DNA of 64,000 nt from JAEINY01 sp942490535 (GTDB taxonomy: Bacteria; Bacteroidota; Bacteroidia; Bacteroidales; Marinilabiliaceae): NCBI GenBank assembly GCA_942490535.1, contig CALNXQ010000004.1:806001-870000 (forward strand), written 5' to 3'. Below are positions 18,448 to 26,801 of this stretch, in pieces. The notes under the pieces are model-generated. The model made no database searches. It was not told where the DNA came from and saw only the letters and a list, made by a program, of their open reading frames with translations. The position numbers and the translations under genes were made by a program. Position 1 is the stretch's first letter. Every line of letters begins with the position of its first letter.

Positions 18448-19806
18448 ATGGAAAAATTTAAAAGAGCACTCAATGAATCAGCCGCTTTCCGGTGGGGCAT
18501 CTTAATACTGGTGGGTTTTATCCTATCGGTCAACTACTATTTTTACGATGCTTTCTCCACCCTGAAGGATCAACTCAAGGTGGCCTATAATTTTTCAAAT
18601 ACCGATTACGGCCTCTTTGTTTCCTTTTATTCCATCCCCAATACCTTTCTGTTGATGGCGGTGATTGGCGGGGTGATCCTGGATAAATTGGGCATCCGGC
18701 GCACAGGCTTCATGTTTATCTTTTTCATGGCCTTTGGAGCTCTCCTGACGGCTTATGGGGCTTCCGATTATTACAGTGCCGGCGGCTTAGGGTATGACGC
18801 CATGAATGCCTTTTGGCCGGGCTACTCCCCCCAATTGAAAATGATGTTACTGGGGCGTTTCTTCTATGGGCTGGGTGCTGAAACTTCCATTGTGGTGGTT
18901 AGTAAAATATTGGTAAAATGGTTCAAAGGAAAAAACCTGGCTTTGGCCTTTGGGCTAAAAGTAGGCTTTGGTCGCTTAGGCACCGTAGCGGCACTTAATA
19001 TATCACCCGTGTTGTCGCAAAGCAGTGGCATCACCACCGCCATCTGGCTGGCAGCCGTTCTGACCGGAACCGGCTTACTGGCTTTCATTATTTACATGCT
19101 GTATGATGCCAAGCTCGATCGTCAAATTGAATACAAATCACCAGCTAGTTCTGCTACCAACAAGTTTTCGTTTAGCGATATGGGTAGCTTCCTGAAAAAT
19201 CCAGCTTTCATTTACATTGCCTTGCTGTGTTTAACCTTTTACTCGGCCGTATTTCCATTTTTGGCTTTTGCACCCGATTTCTTCTCCGATAAATTTGGGT
19301 TTACCGATATTCAAAGTGGGCGGATTACATCACTACTTCCTTTTGCTACGGCTTTCTTCACCCCTTTCTTTGGTTGGTTGATCGATCGCAAAGGCCGTAG
19401 CGCCACCGCCATGATTTTCGGGTCAATGGCACTGCTGGCCGTTCACCTGATCTTTAGCTTGACTTCGATGTCCCCTTATTTCCCAATGATTTTGCTGGGT
19501 ATTGCCTTTTCATTGGTGCCGGCGGCCCTGTGGCCCAGCATGGTGAAATTGGTGGATGAAAAGCAAATTGGCACCGCCTATGGCATGATGTACTCCATCC
19601 AGAATCTGGGCCTGTGGGGCTTCCCCTTATTGGCCGGTTACATTTTGGATGTGACCAATCCGGGCAATCCTGAAGTATCGGATTACTCCGTGACCATCTT
19701 TATGTTCGCAGCACTGGGATTGGTTGGTTTAGTCTTTGCTTTGTTGCTCAAGCGAGTGGATAAACGGAAGGGATATGGCGTGGATTTGCCGATGAATAAA
19801 AAATAA
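18448..19806 (+). CDS. MFS transporter
   Basis: A 452-residue integral membrane protein with twelve predicted helices and the GGVILDKLGIRRTG sequence between helices 2 and 3, which is the MFS motif A position. A second copy of this motif (GWLIDRKGRSATA) follows helix 8, as expected for two related halves. The substrate cannot be read from the sequence; relatives include nitrate/oxalate-type antiporters. It is transcribed alone, ends in a terminator, and borders the repeat island. Confidence 0.88.
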   Translation: MEKFKRALNESAAFRWGILILVGFILSVNYYFYDAFSTLKDQLKVAYNFSNTDYGLFVSFYSIPNTFLLMAVIGGVILDKLGIRRTGFMFIFFMAFGALLTAYGASDYYSAGGLGYDAMNAFWPGYSPQLKMMLLGRFFYGLGAETSIVVVSKILVKWFKGKNLALAFGLKVGFGRLGTVAALNISPVLSQSSGITTAIWLAAVLTGTGLLAFIIYMLYDAKLDRQIEYKSPASSATNKFSFSDMGSFLKNPAFIYIALLCLTFYSAVFPFLAFAPDFFSDKFGFTDIQSGRITSLLPFATAFFTPFFGWLIDRKGRSATAMIFGSMALLAVHLIFSLTSMSPYFPMILLGIAFSLVPAALWPSMVKLVDEKQIGTAYGMMYSIQNLGLWGFPLLAGYILDVTNPGNPEVSDYSVTIFMFAALGLVGLVFALLLKRVDKRKGYGVDLPMNKK

Positions 19807-19827
19807 GCGTCTGCCATTAGCTACTAC

Positions 19828-19859
19828 AAAAGCCCGGTTCTATATGGAGCCGGGCTTTG
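19828..19859 (+). terminator. Terminator after the MFS gene
   Basis: AAAGCCCGG and CCGGGCTTT form a nine-base stem with a loop of about 12 bases, 21 bases past the stop codon, followed by a weak T-rich stretch. Confidence 0.75.
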
Positions 19860-19936
19860 TTATTACCCTAAATGTACATTCGGAAAAAGAGCATTGCTCA
19901 TTCACCGATTATTATTAATGCGAATCAAGAATTGAA

Positions 19937-20019
19937 TGCCTTTCCGGGGTTTAATTGTCAAATATACATTTACCAACGGTTGCTATTGTTGCCAGAAAGG
20001 AAACAGCCCTGAAAAGGCA
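19937..20019. repeat. Short inverted-repeat element, MITE-like
   Basis: TGCCTTTCCGGGG at 19937-19949 and CCCTGAAAAGGCA at 20007-20019 are inverted copies matching at 11 of 13 bases around a 57-base centre. It lies just outside the tandem repeat array. No transposase is nearby, so a mobile origin is only a guess. Confidence 0.35.
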
Positions 20020-20080
20020 TACGGATTAACTTAAGTACTCTATTTTCTTAATGCTACTAATATTGCAGACAATAAGCCGG

Positions 20081-21540
20081 GTGCGTTGTATCTTTTGGCC
20101 TGTAAGGCCAGCGGGTAAAAGCAACGGGTGAAGCCGGGCGAAACCCGGTGAACAAGCAGTGGCCTGCCTGAGGACTGACAGCCCGATACGTAAATAGCGT
20201 ACGATCATTCATAACACATGGCACCTGTAGGCCTTTCAGGCCTTTTTAAAGGATCCCAATTACATAGGGTTACACTGCGCTTCACCCCATGCTTTTACCT
20301 TGTGGGGTTTCACCCCGGAAAAAATGGGTGCGTTGTATCTTTTGGCCTGTAAGGCCAGCGGGTAAAAGCAACGGGTGAAGCCGGGCGAAACCCGGTGAAC
20401 AAGCAGTGGCATGCCATAGGGCTGACAGCCCGATACGTAAATAGCGTAAGATCATTCATAACACAATGCCACCTGTAGGCCTTTCAGGCCTTTTTAAAAG
20501 ATCCCAATTACATAGGGTTACACTGCGCTTCACCCCATGCTTTTACCTTGTGGGGTTTCACCCCGGAAAAAATGGGTGCGTTGTATCTTTTGGCCTGTAA
20601 GGCCAGCGGGTAAAAGCACCGGGTGAAGCCGGGCGAAACCCGGTGAACAAGCAGTGGCATGCCATAGGGCTGACAGCCCGATACGTAAATAGCGTAAGAT
20701 CATTCATAACACAATGCCACCTGTAGGCCTTTCAGGCCTTTTTAAAAGATCCCAATTACATAGGGTTACACTGTGCTTCACCCCATGCTTTTACCTTGTG
20801 GGGTTTCACCCCGGAAAAAATGGGTGCGTTGTATCTTTTGGCCTGTAAGACCAGCGGGTAAAAGCACCGGGTGAAGCCGAGCGAAACCCGGTGAACAAGC
20901 AGTGGCACGCCTGAGGGCTGACAGCCCGATACGTAAATAGCGTACGATCATTCATAACACAATGCCACCTGTAGGCCTTTCAGGCCTTTTTAAAAGATCC
21001 CAATTACATAGGGTTACACTGCGCTTCACCCCATGCTTTTACCTTGTGGGGTTTCACCCCGAAAAAAATGGGTGCGTTGCATCTTTTGGCCTGTAAGACC
21101 AGCGGGTGAAGCGGCGCAAAACCCGGTGAACAAGCAGTGGCATGCCTGAGGGCTGACAGCCCGATACGTAAATAGCGTACGATCATTCATAACACATGCC
21201 ACCTGTAGGCCTTTCAGGCCTTTTTAAAAGATCCCAATTACATAGGGTTACACAGCGCTTCACCCCATGCTCTTACCTTGTGGGATTTCACCCCGGAAAA
21301 ATGGATGTGTTGTATCTTTTGGCCTGTAAGGCCAGCGGGTAAAAGCAACGGGTGAAGCCGAGCGAAACCCGGTGAACAAGCAGTGGCCTGCCTGAGGACT
21401 GACAGCCCGATACGTAAATAGCGTACGATCATTTATAACACATGGCACCTGATGGCCTTTCAGGCCTTTTTAAAAGATCCCAATTACATAGGGTTACACT
21501 GCGCTTCACCCCATGCTTTTGCCTTGTGGGGTTTCACCCC
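20081..21540. repeat. Six tandem copies of a ~248-bp hairpin-rich repeat
   Basis: The anchor GTGCGTTGTATCTTTTGGCC recurs at 20081, 20328, 20576, 20824, 21072 (one mismatch) and in altered form at 21305, giving unit lengths of 247, 248, 248, 248 and 233. Within each unit several short inverted repeats follow each other: TGGCCTGTAAGGCCA, CCGGGCGAAACCCGG, GGGCTGACAGCCC, AGGCCTTTCAGGCCT and GGGGTTTCACCCC. The copies are nearly identical, which indicates recent tandem duplication or homogenisation. Open frames of about 60 codons on the minus strand recur with the repeat and I treat them as non-coding. The unit resembles composite REP/BIME-like intergenic repeats. Confidence 0.93.
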
Positions 21541-21748
21541 ATTCATTTTCTTAAGTTGGAGCGTTTGCCTGCAAAAAACTTTTTAACTCCTAAAAACATG
21601 ACAAGTATCATGAGTATCGCATTTTAGGATTCAATAACTTTAAGTAATAGTTAACTATCAGAGGGCCGGATGATCAACTGCTGAGTGCATTGAAGTACCC
21701 GTTTGGCATCCCAGGCCACTGTTAGTAGTCACTTTAAAACCAGTAAAT
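21541..21748 (+). other. Leader between the repeat array and the 236-residue gene
   Basis: Unique sequence with no gene I recognise. It probably carries the promoter of the following gene, but I see no convincing TANNTTTG box. The start codon is preceded by an A-rich stretch. Confidence 0.4.
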
Positions 21749-22459
21749 ATGACAAACGAAGAATTTTATGTGCAGCTATTGCCTGAGGCCAAATTATTGA
21801 AAGAAGAGTCCATTAAAACACCTTACATGCCAGTGGGCGTTTATTTGCAGGAAGCAGAAGATTTACGACGCTGGGCCCTCAAGGACAAAAACCAACTGGT
21901 CAGTGCCGGCCTGTCGGAAACCATCTTTGATGACATCAATGTGGCAGCCGGAGCCGTGCGCGAAGCCCAATCCATCTGGATGGAAGATTTGAAAGCCCGT
22001 AAGGATGCCGAGCAACAATGGACTGAGGAAGCACCCAAAGCGTTTGATTTGCGCGATCAGCTGGTACATACCTTCCGCTATGCCTACCGGGAGCAGGCCG
22101 ATATTTTAGAACGGGTGCAATCCATTGCCGAAGGGAGCGGTTATGCCGATATGATTCAGGATTTGAATGACCTGGCTGTATTGGGCCGCCGAAACCCCGA
22201 ACCCCTGTTGCAAATTAATTGCGACATCGCCATCCTGGATGAATCGGCGCAATTATCCGCTACTATGGCCGATATACGGGCCATGGCCAACGGCGAAAAG
22301 CGCGATGTGAACGAAAGTCTGCACCTGCGCAATGCCATGTATACTTTGCTCAAGCAGAAAGTGGACCGCATCCGTGATTGTGGCAAATACCTCTTTTGGC
22401 GCAATGAAAAACGCCTGATTGGCTATACCAGCGAATATAACCGCAAGCAAAATAATTGA
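21749..22459 (+). CDS. Unrecognised all-helical protein next to a short-repeat array
   Basis: A 236-residue protein that I do not recognise by function. It has no signal peptide and no membrane segment, and is rich in charged and Ala/Leu residues with heptad-like spacing, so a helical bundle is likely. The C-terminus is basic and aromatic (GKYLFWRNEKRLIGYTSEYNRKQNN), which could contact nucleic acid; this is inference. Cys residues occur singly and no catalytic motif is visible. It has good coding character: a long frame, ATG start and A-rich leader. Downstream, within the same likely transcript, come a long hairpin and nine CAGGACGG-type repeats; upstream lies the 248-bp repeat array. Confidence 0.8.
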   Translation: MTNEEFYVQLLPEAKLLKEESIKTPYMPVGVYLQEAEDLRRWALKDKNQLVSAGLSETIFDDINVAAGAVREAQSIWMEDLKARKDAEQQWTEEAPKAFDLRDQLVHTFRYAYREQADILERVQSIAEGSGYADMIQDLNDLAVLGRRNPEPLLQINCDIAILDESAQLSATMADIRAMANGEKRDVNESLHLRNAMYTLLKQKVDRIRDCGKYLFWRNEKRLIGYTSEYNRKQNN

Positions 22460-22483
22460 TAAAAACGCACCAAGCCATGTGAA

Positions 22484-22534
22484 GGGCGGCCTGCCAAGAA
22501 TGAATCCCATCGATTCGCCACTTGCCGGTCGCCC
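22484..22534 (+). ncRNA. Long nested hairpin between the 236-residue gene and the repeat array
   Basis: GGGCGGCCTGCCAAG at 22484-22498 pairs with CTTGCCGGTCGCCC at 22521-22534, giving about 13 pairs with one wobble, one mismatch and one bulge. Inside the loop GAATC (22502-22506) pairs with GATTC (22512-22516). It starts 25 bases after the stop codon. No T run follows, so it is not a standard terminator. A structured RNA element is the simplest reading. Confidence 0.6.
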
Positions 22535-22581
22535 ATTCATGTCTGACTACTTGAAGGCAGAAATCCCTCTGAAAAGCCCGC

Positions 22582-22770
22582 CAGGACAGTTATTCCACCG
22601 CCAGGACGGCGCCAGACCCGGCAGGACGGCTAAAAAATGGACAGGACGGTCACAACCTTCTACAGGACGGTCACGATCTGCGGCAGGACGCTCTTCATAC
22701 GCCACAGGACGGGTGCATATGTGGCAGGACGGGTGGATATATCAACAGGACGAGTTGAGAATGAACAGGG
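22582..22770 (+). repeat. Phased array of nine CAGGACGG-type short repeats
   Basis: Cores begin at 22582, 22602, 22622, 22642, 22663, 22684, 22705, 22725 and 22746, with a decayed tenth (CAGGG) at 22766. Intervals are 20, 20, 20, 21, 21, 21, 20, 21 and 20 bases. The eight-base core is CAGGACGG in six units, with one end variant each in units 1, 6 and 9. The 12-13-base spacers are unrelated to each other. Because 20 and 21 alternate, no reading frame is kept across the array, so selection acts on DNA or RNA, not on a protein. The period is close to two helical turns. Confidence 0.93.
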
Positions 22771-22916
22771 TAATCTCGATATTATATAAGAAATAAGGTA
22801 TCTGACAATTTCTGATTTGCAAAATCATTCAATTATATTGATTGTAATCCTTCTAAAACTTTAAGATACCGGTGCAGTTAAAATTTTAATGGTAGCACAG
22901 CACTAATTGATACAAA

Positions 22917-22948
22917 ACAAGACCAAATCAATGAAATTTGGCCTTGTT
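22917..22948 (-). terminator. Terminator after the alpha/beta hydrolase gene
   Basis: AACAAGACCAAAT and ATTTGGCCTTGTT form a stem with one mismatch around a short loop, about 30 bases beyond the hydrolase stop on the minus strand. Confidence 0.75.
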
Positions 22949-22977
22949 AGATTATAGTTGAGCTTTTCTCAGCTGTG

Positions 22978-23754
22978 TTAACCCACTTCCAAAAATTGCT
23001 TCACAATGCTTTCTACCACCTGCGGCTGATCGTCATACACGACATGCTCAGCAAAAGGCACATTCATAAAGGATGCCTCTTTCAAATGCTCTTTCAATGC
23101 AACCAGGCTATTGAGTGATACCAAAAAATCATTTTCACCCCGGATGAGTAACACTTTAGCGTCAATTTCTTTAACCTGATCATCAGGATGCCCTGTTTCT
23201 GTACGGTCGAGCCACATAGTCACCACCGATTGTGTAAACATTTCAAAATTAGCTTCCGGATTTATTTGCTGGTAGCGTTCGAAGTTGCTCGAAAATATTT
23301 CTTTAGCACCTTCAGATGTAATGGTTTTAAGTATTTCTTCGGCCTCCGCTACATCCTGATTACACCAGGAAGATCCCATCGTAATCAATTTTTCGACCGT
23401 TATTTTTTTACTTGCTGCCATTCGATACCCCACAATCCCTCCATCACTAAAACCGATAATCGACAGACGGCTTATCTTTAATTGGGTCAGCATGGCTTCC
23501 ACATCTGATTGGATCTGTGCGTAAGTCAGTGGTTCGTTTCCAAGGGTTGATTTCCCATGCCCCCGACTATCGATGCCAATGATTCGAAAATCATCCGTCA
23601 GATAGGAAACCATTGAATTGAGGTCCTCAATATCCCCAAAACCGCCATGCAAGAGTAACAGAACCGGTTTGTCCGGATGACCCCTTTCTTCATAATAGAT
23701 GTTTGCACCGTTTACCTGAAGATACTGGCCATTTTTGTGATTAAATGTGCTCAT
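22978..23754 (-). CDS. Alpha/beta hydrolase
   Basis: A 258-residue cytosolic hydrolase. HGGFGD near residue 36 forms the oxyanion region, the nucleophile elbow is GFSDGG (Ser near 101), the acid residue lies in LIRGENDFLV, and the catalytic His is in PFAEHVVY near 240. Cap residues lie between strands 6 and 7. It resembles small carboxylesterases or C-C hydrolases; the substrate is unknown. No signal peptide. It stands alone. Confidence 0.87.
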   Translation of the reverse strand: MSTFNHKNGQYLQVNGANIYYEERGHPDKPVLLLLHGGFGDIEDLNSMVSYLTDDFRIIGIDSRGHGKSTLGNEPLTYAQIQSDVEAMLTQLKISRLSIIGFSDGGIVGYRMAASKKITVEKLITMGSSWCNQDVAEAEEILKTITSEGAKEIFSSNFERYQQINPEANFEMFTQSVVTMWLDRTETGHPDDQVKEIDAKVLLIRGENDFLVSLNSLVALKEHLKEASFMNVPFAEHVVYDDQPQVVESIVKQFLEVG

Positions 23755-24448
23755 ATGATTTTTTTTATTTTTACCAGGAAGCTGAAGTCAACAAAAATAA
23801 CGATTCCACACCATATACCCACAGATCCCTTGAAATTGACTCACGTATTATCAACTATAAAATTTACCTGGTGGTTACTACCTAACCTGGAGGAGTCGGA
23901 CCCCAATTATGAATAGCGATCAATAAAGTAAGAACGCCGAATTCTTAAATCACCAATCGTTAATCATCATTCTAATGAGTCCAAAAACAATATCCTGCCA
24001 AAAATGACACATCTTCCAACAGTAAGACACTAACCTGGAGGAGCCGGAACCAAACAGGCATTTCTATTAAGAAACCAATCCATCAATGGCTCGATACAAT
24101 ATTAACTTGAAGTACAGCTTGCTTAAAAACAAACGACAAATCTCACAAATGCACACAAATAAATGAACTGCTTTGCAGTTCTCATTGGTGATAATTTGAG
24201 CCATTTGTGGTTCCAGATGTCTGCGTAGCAGAAAGGATTTATCACGTATTAATTTGTAGATCGATATTAAAATTCTGCCAAAAAACACACGAGTATCAAT
24301 GTAAGATACAAACCAGTGATGTGCGTGCATTTATACCTCTACGAGGCATGCCATTATTGAGAGTTGACGATTTTCTACAAAAAAAAATTGCCTGCGGCAC
24401 ATTCCGCGTAGCGCATTAAGTATTGTCCAATACAATGCCCCATCCAGC
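23755..24448. other. 694-base gap with a direct repeat and no clear gene
   Basis: The gap holds the promoter region of the hydrolase gene and two copies of a 21-base repeat listed separately. An 87-codon minus-strand frame (24067-24330) lacks any family match and has compositional features of non-coding DNA, so I do not call it. The region may be the remains of an old insertion. Confidence 0.5.
23883..24051. repeat. Direct repeat pair of 21 bases
   Basis: TAACCTGGAGGAGTCGGACC at 23883 and TAACCTGGAGGAGCCGGAAC at 24031 (plus one further shared C each) match at 19 of 21 positions with starts 148 bases apart. The purpose is unknown; target-site or regulatory repeats are both possible. Confidence 0.6.
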
Positions 24449-26659
24449 CTACTCCACCCCATTGCGCCAATTTTCCTTATTCAACAACTCGCCGGCTTTG
24501 GTGTAATGTTTCCATTTGCCATGACGGAGGCCATTTTTGTAGCGGCCTTCTATCTTCACCTGACCATTGCGGTAGTAATAGGTGGCCTCGCCGTCAAACA
24601 GGCCATCATCGGTGGTAAGTTGGGCTTTAAGGCGACCATTGGAATAGAATTCTTTGTAGTCCCCATCCAGCACATCATCGTCGAATTGCACTTCAGCTTT
24701 CACCGTGTGGGCCGCATCGTCGTAATAAAAGAGGGCGGTCCCATCTACCAGGCCATCGTCATAGGTGACGGCTGATTGGATGTGCCCGGAGGGGTAATAG
24801 CTGCGCCAAAGGCCTTGCAACACACTGTCGCGCATCTCTCCTTCGTGAATGATGATGCTATCCTGCACGCGCTCGGGATGGGTTACCCAATAATCGATGT
24901 GCCCTTCCCCATAGGGAAAGCATGCATTGGTATCGATTTTAAACTTCAACGCGCGAAACGCTTCCACAAACAGCTCCTCAGCTGATTTCTGCATTTCTTC
25001 CAACTCTTCATACAAGCGGGTGTTTTCATCGTGATGGGCCAGCACCTGGGTTTCAAACAGATTACCGGTGGCTTTCAATTGCCAGCCGATGTTGGAAAAA
25101 TTGACCAGCAAGTCGCGGTTGCGTTGCAGGTCTTTGCGTGTTTCCGAATCGCTGTAGTAATACAGGTGCTGATACACTTTGGGCATCTGCACAAATACCG
25201 ACAGATTTCCTTCGTTTCCAAACTGTTTCATAAAATCGGAGAATCCGGGATGACGAGCCAGCGTGTTACCCACCAGGTAATCATCGACCATGCCCATGAG
25301 GGAATTCACCGAATTACTAAACACGATGTAATCGTCCAGAAAGGTGAAATAGGGTTTCTCCATGCCTGTCATCAAGGAACCCACAAAGAGTTTGAAAAAG
25401 CCTTTCATGTTGAGCAGGAAAATGGAGTGGTTGCGATACTCGATTTGATCAAACCGCACCGGCGTCCGCCTTTTGATGTGTTTCAGAAGAATATCCATGT
25501 TTTCACGGGCCAGATCAATGTCGTTGGCTTTCATGGCAAACAACACATCCAATTCACGCGCATTGGTTTCAGGCTGCAGCTTGGCCAACGCAAACTCCCC
25601 ATCGAGCCAGGCGAAGAGTAATGTATCAAAATTCACACCCAGCCATTTCTCCGAGAGGCGCAATCCGTTTTCGTATTCGGCAAATTCATCGGGATCAACG
25701 GTTTGATACTGCAGCATAAAATCGTTGTAGAACCGGTTGAAATCATCGATATTAATGTCAATCAAAATGGCCGTATTGGAAGGCAGAATGTGATGGGCTT
25801 CCATTTCCCCCGGATCGGCCTTCACCAAGGCATCCACCAGCGAAGGAATGGTGTCGTAATGATTACTGTAGCCTGCTAATTCAATGTTTTTATCCTGTAA
25901 ATTGGCCACCATGGCCGAATAACCCATCACCTCACTCACCCGCTTGAGGCTTGTTTTCAATTCGGGCGAAAAAGCACCGGCAAAATCATCCAGCAGATTA
26001 AAATTGAGGTAAAACTTCACCATTCCATCCCCATTTTGCTGCTGCACCTGGGTAAACTTATCCACTGCAAATGACGCCCCGGATTCCAGGGTGCGAATGG
26101 ACTGATCCACCAAAGTGGCCGATAAACTACCCACCAATAGATTTTCTTTGATGGCCAGATGGATGACCTCATGGGGTTTCCCATAGGTTAAGGTGTATAC
26201 TGCCACACTGTCCACCTGATGGGTTGCCAGATCAAAATTAAACATACCGGCCAGCTTGGGTAAAACAGCGAGTTTCCCATATTTACCAATGTTAACGGCA
26301 AACAATATGTCATAATCACGATCAGATGTCATTTGAAATGCCACAGTCAAAGGTCGATTCTGAAAGACTTGCCGGATCAAGACATTTTCAGCCATGAGGC
26401 TATCAAAACGCATCATGTTGGTTTCATACGCCTCCAGGTAATTGCCTTCCAGCAGGCGATCCCACAGTGCACTCTCCTTCACCTCACGCCATCCTTTGGT
26501 GAGATTACTGGTTTCGATCACCATCACCGCATCGCGCGAAACAGCTTGTAAGGGTTCCATGCGATCGACTTTCACAAACAAGAGATAAACCCAGAAAGTG
26601 AGGATTCCAACAACAATCAAGGCCAATAAAACAAGAACGGATTTGAGTATTTTTTTCAT
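24449..26659 (-). CDS. DUF3352-like membrane-anchored protein with C-terminal YwqK/MORN-type repeats
   Basis: A 736-residue protein. One N-terminal membrane helix (about 5-28) anchors a large extracytoplasmic domain (about 35-560) resembling the DUF3352 family. After a linker come YwqK-like repeats from about residue 620 to the end: SYYPSGHIQSAVTYDDGLVDG, FYSNGRLKAQLTTDDGLFDG, YYRNGQVKIEGRYKNGLRHG and HYTKAGELLNKENWRNG. Each has the Y-x-N/S-G-x-L/I pattern of MORN variants, which form beta hairpins. Function is unknown; the repeats suggest a binding surface. Transcribed alone, upstream of the sulfatase gene's terminator. Confidence 0.72.
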   Translation of the reverse strand: MKKILKSVLVLLALIVVGILTFWVYLLFVKVDRMEPLQAVSRDAVMVIETSNLTKGWREVKESALWDRLLEGNYLEAYETNMMRFDSLMAENVLIRQVFQNRPLTVAFQMTSDRDYDILFAVNIGKYGKLAVLPKLAGMFNFDLATHQVDSVAVYTLTYGKPHEVIHLAIKENLLVGSLSATLVDQSIRTLESGASFAVDKFTQVQQQNGDGMVKFYLNFNLLDDFAGAFSPELKTSLKRVSEVMGYSAMVANLQDKNIELAGYSNHYDTIPSLVDALVKADPGEMEAHHILPSNTAILIDINIDDFNRFYNDFMLQYQTVDPDEFAEYENGLRLSEKWLGVNFDTLLFAWLDGEFALAKLQPETNARELDVLFAMKANDIDLARENMDILLKHIKRRTPVRFDQIEYRNHSIFLLNMKGFFKLFVGSLMTGMEKPYFTFLDDYIVFSNSVNSLMGMVDDYLVGNTLARHPGFSDFMKQFGNEGNLSVFVQMPKVYQHLYYYSDSETRKDLQRNRDLLVNFSNIGWQLKATGNLFETQVLAHHDENTRLYEELEEMQKSAEELFVEAFRALKFKIDTNACFPYGEGHIDYWVTHPERVQDSIIIHEGEMRDSVLQGLWRSYYPSGHIQSAVTYDDGLVDGTALFYYDDAAHTVKAEVQFDDDVLDGDYKEFYSNGRLKAQLTTDDGLFDGEATYYYRNGQVKIEGRYKNGLRHGKWKHYTKAGELLNKENWRNGVE

Positions 26660-26750
26660 GGGTGGCTATCAGATAAGGTTCTATTTGCTAATTAACACAT
26701 TTTTTCCTTTCCTAGGACCTGTTTATCAGGATAACATGAGCACAAAAAAA

Positions 26751-26780
26751 TACCCTGATCATTTTCCAACGATCAGGGTA
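26751..26780 (-). terminator. Terminator after the LTA-synthase-like gene
   Basis: TACCCTGATC and GATCAGGGTA form a perfect ten-base stem with a ten-base loop, 21 bases past the stop on the minus strand, followed there by a T run. Confidence 0.87.
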
Positions 26781-26801
26781 GGGCTTCTTTCATTTATACG
26801 T

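Larger units (their letters stand above)
22460..22977. other. 518-base gap holding the hairpin, the array and a terminator
   Basis: Besides the hairpin (22484-22534) and the array, the gap holds an inverted repeat GGTATCT at 22797-22803 with AGATACC at 22864-22870, which may mark the right edge of the element. A minus-strand terminator for the hydrolase gene follows. A 125-codon plus-strand frame that crosses the array is treated as spurious. Confidence 0.6.

Noticed and set aside
20081..21540. CRISPR or integron array
   Set aside because: Whole 248-bp units are near-identical with no variable spacers and no integrase.
20026..21627. Several frames of about 60 codons in the 248-bp repeats
   Set aside because: They recur only because the repeat does, have no leader of their own and differ in length between units.
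22582..22770. CRISPR array
   Set aside because: The repeats are eight bases and spacers 12-13, far below CRISPR sizes, and no cas gene is in the window.
22419..22796. 125-codon frame across the CAGGACGG array
   Set aside because: It overlaps the end of the 236-residue gene in another frame, the array's mixed 20/21-base period shifts the frame between GR-like and QDG-like readings, and no family or ribosome site supports it.
24067..24330. 87-codon minus-strand frame
   Set aside because: No recognisable family, low-complexity hydrophobic content and no start signals; probably non-coding.
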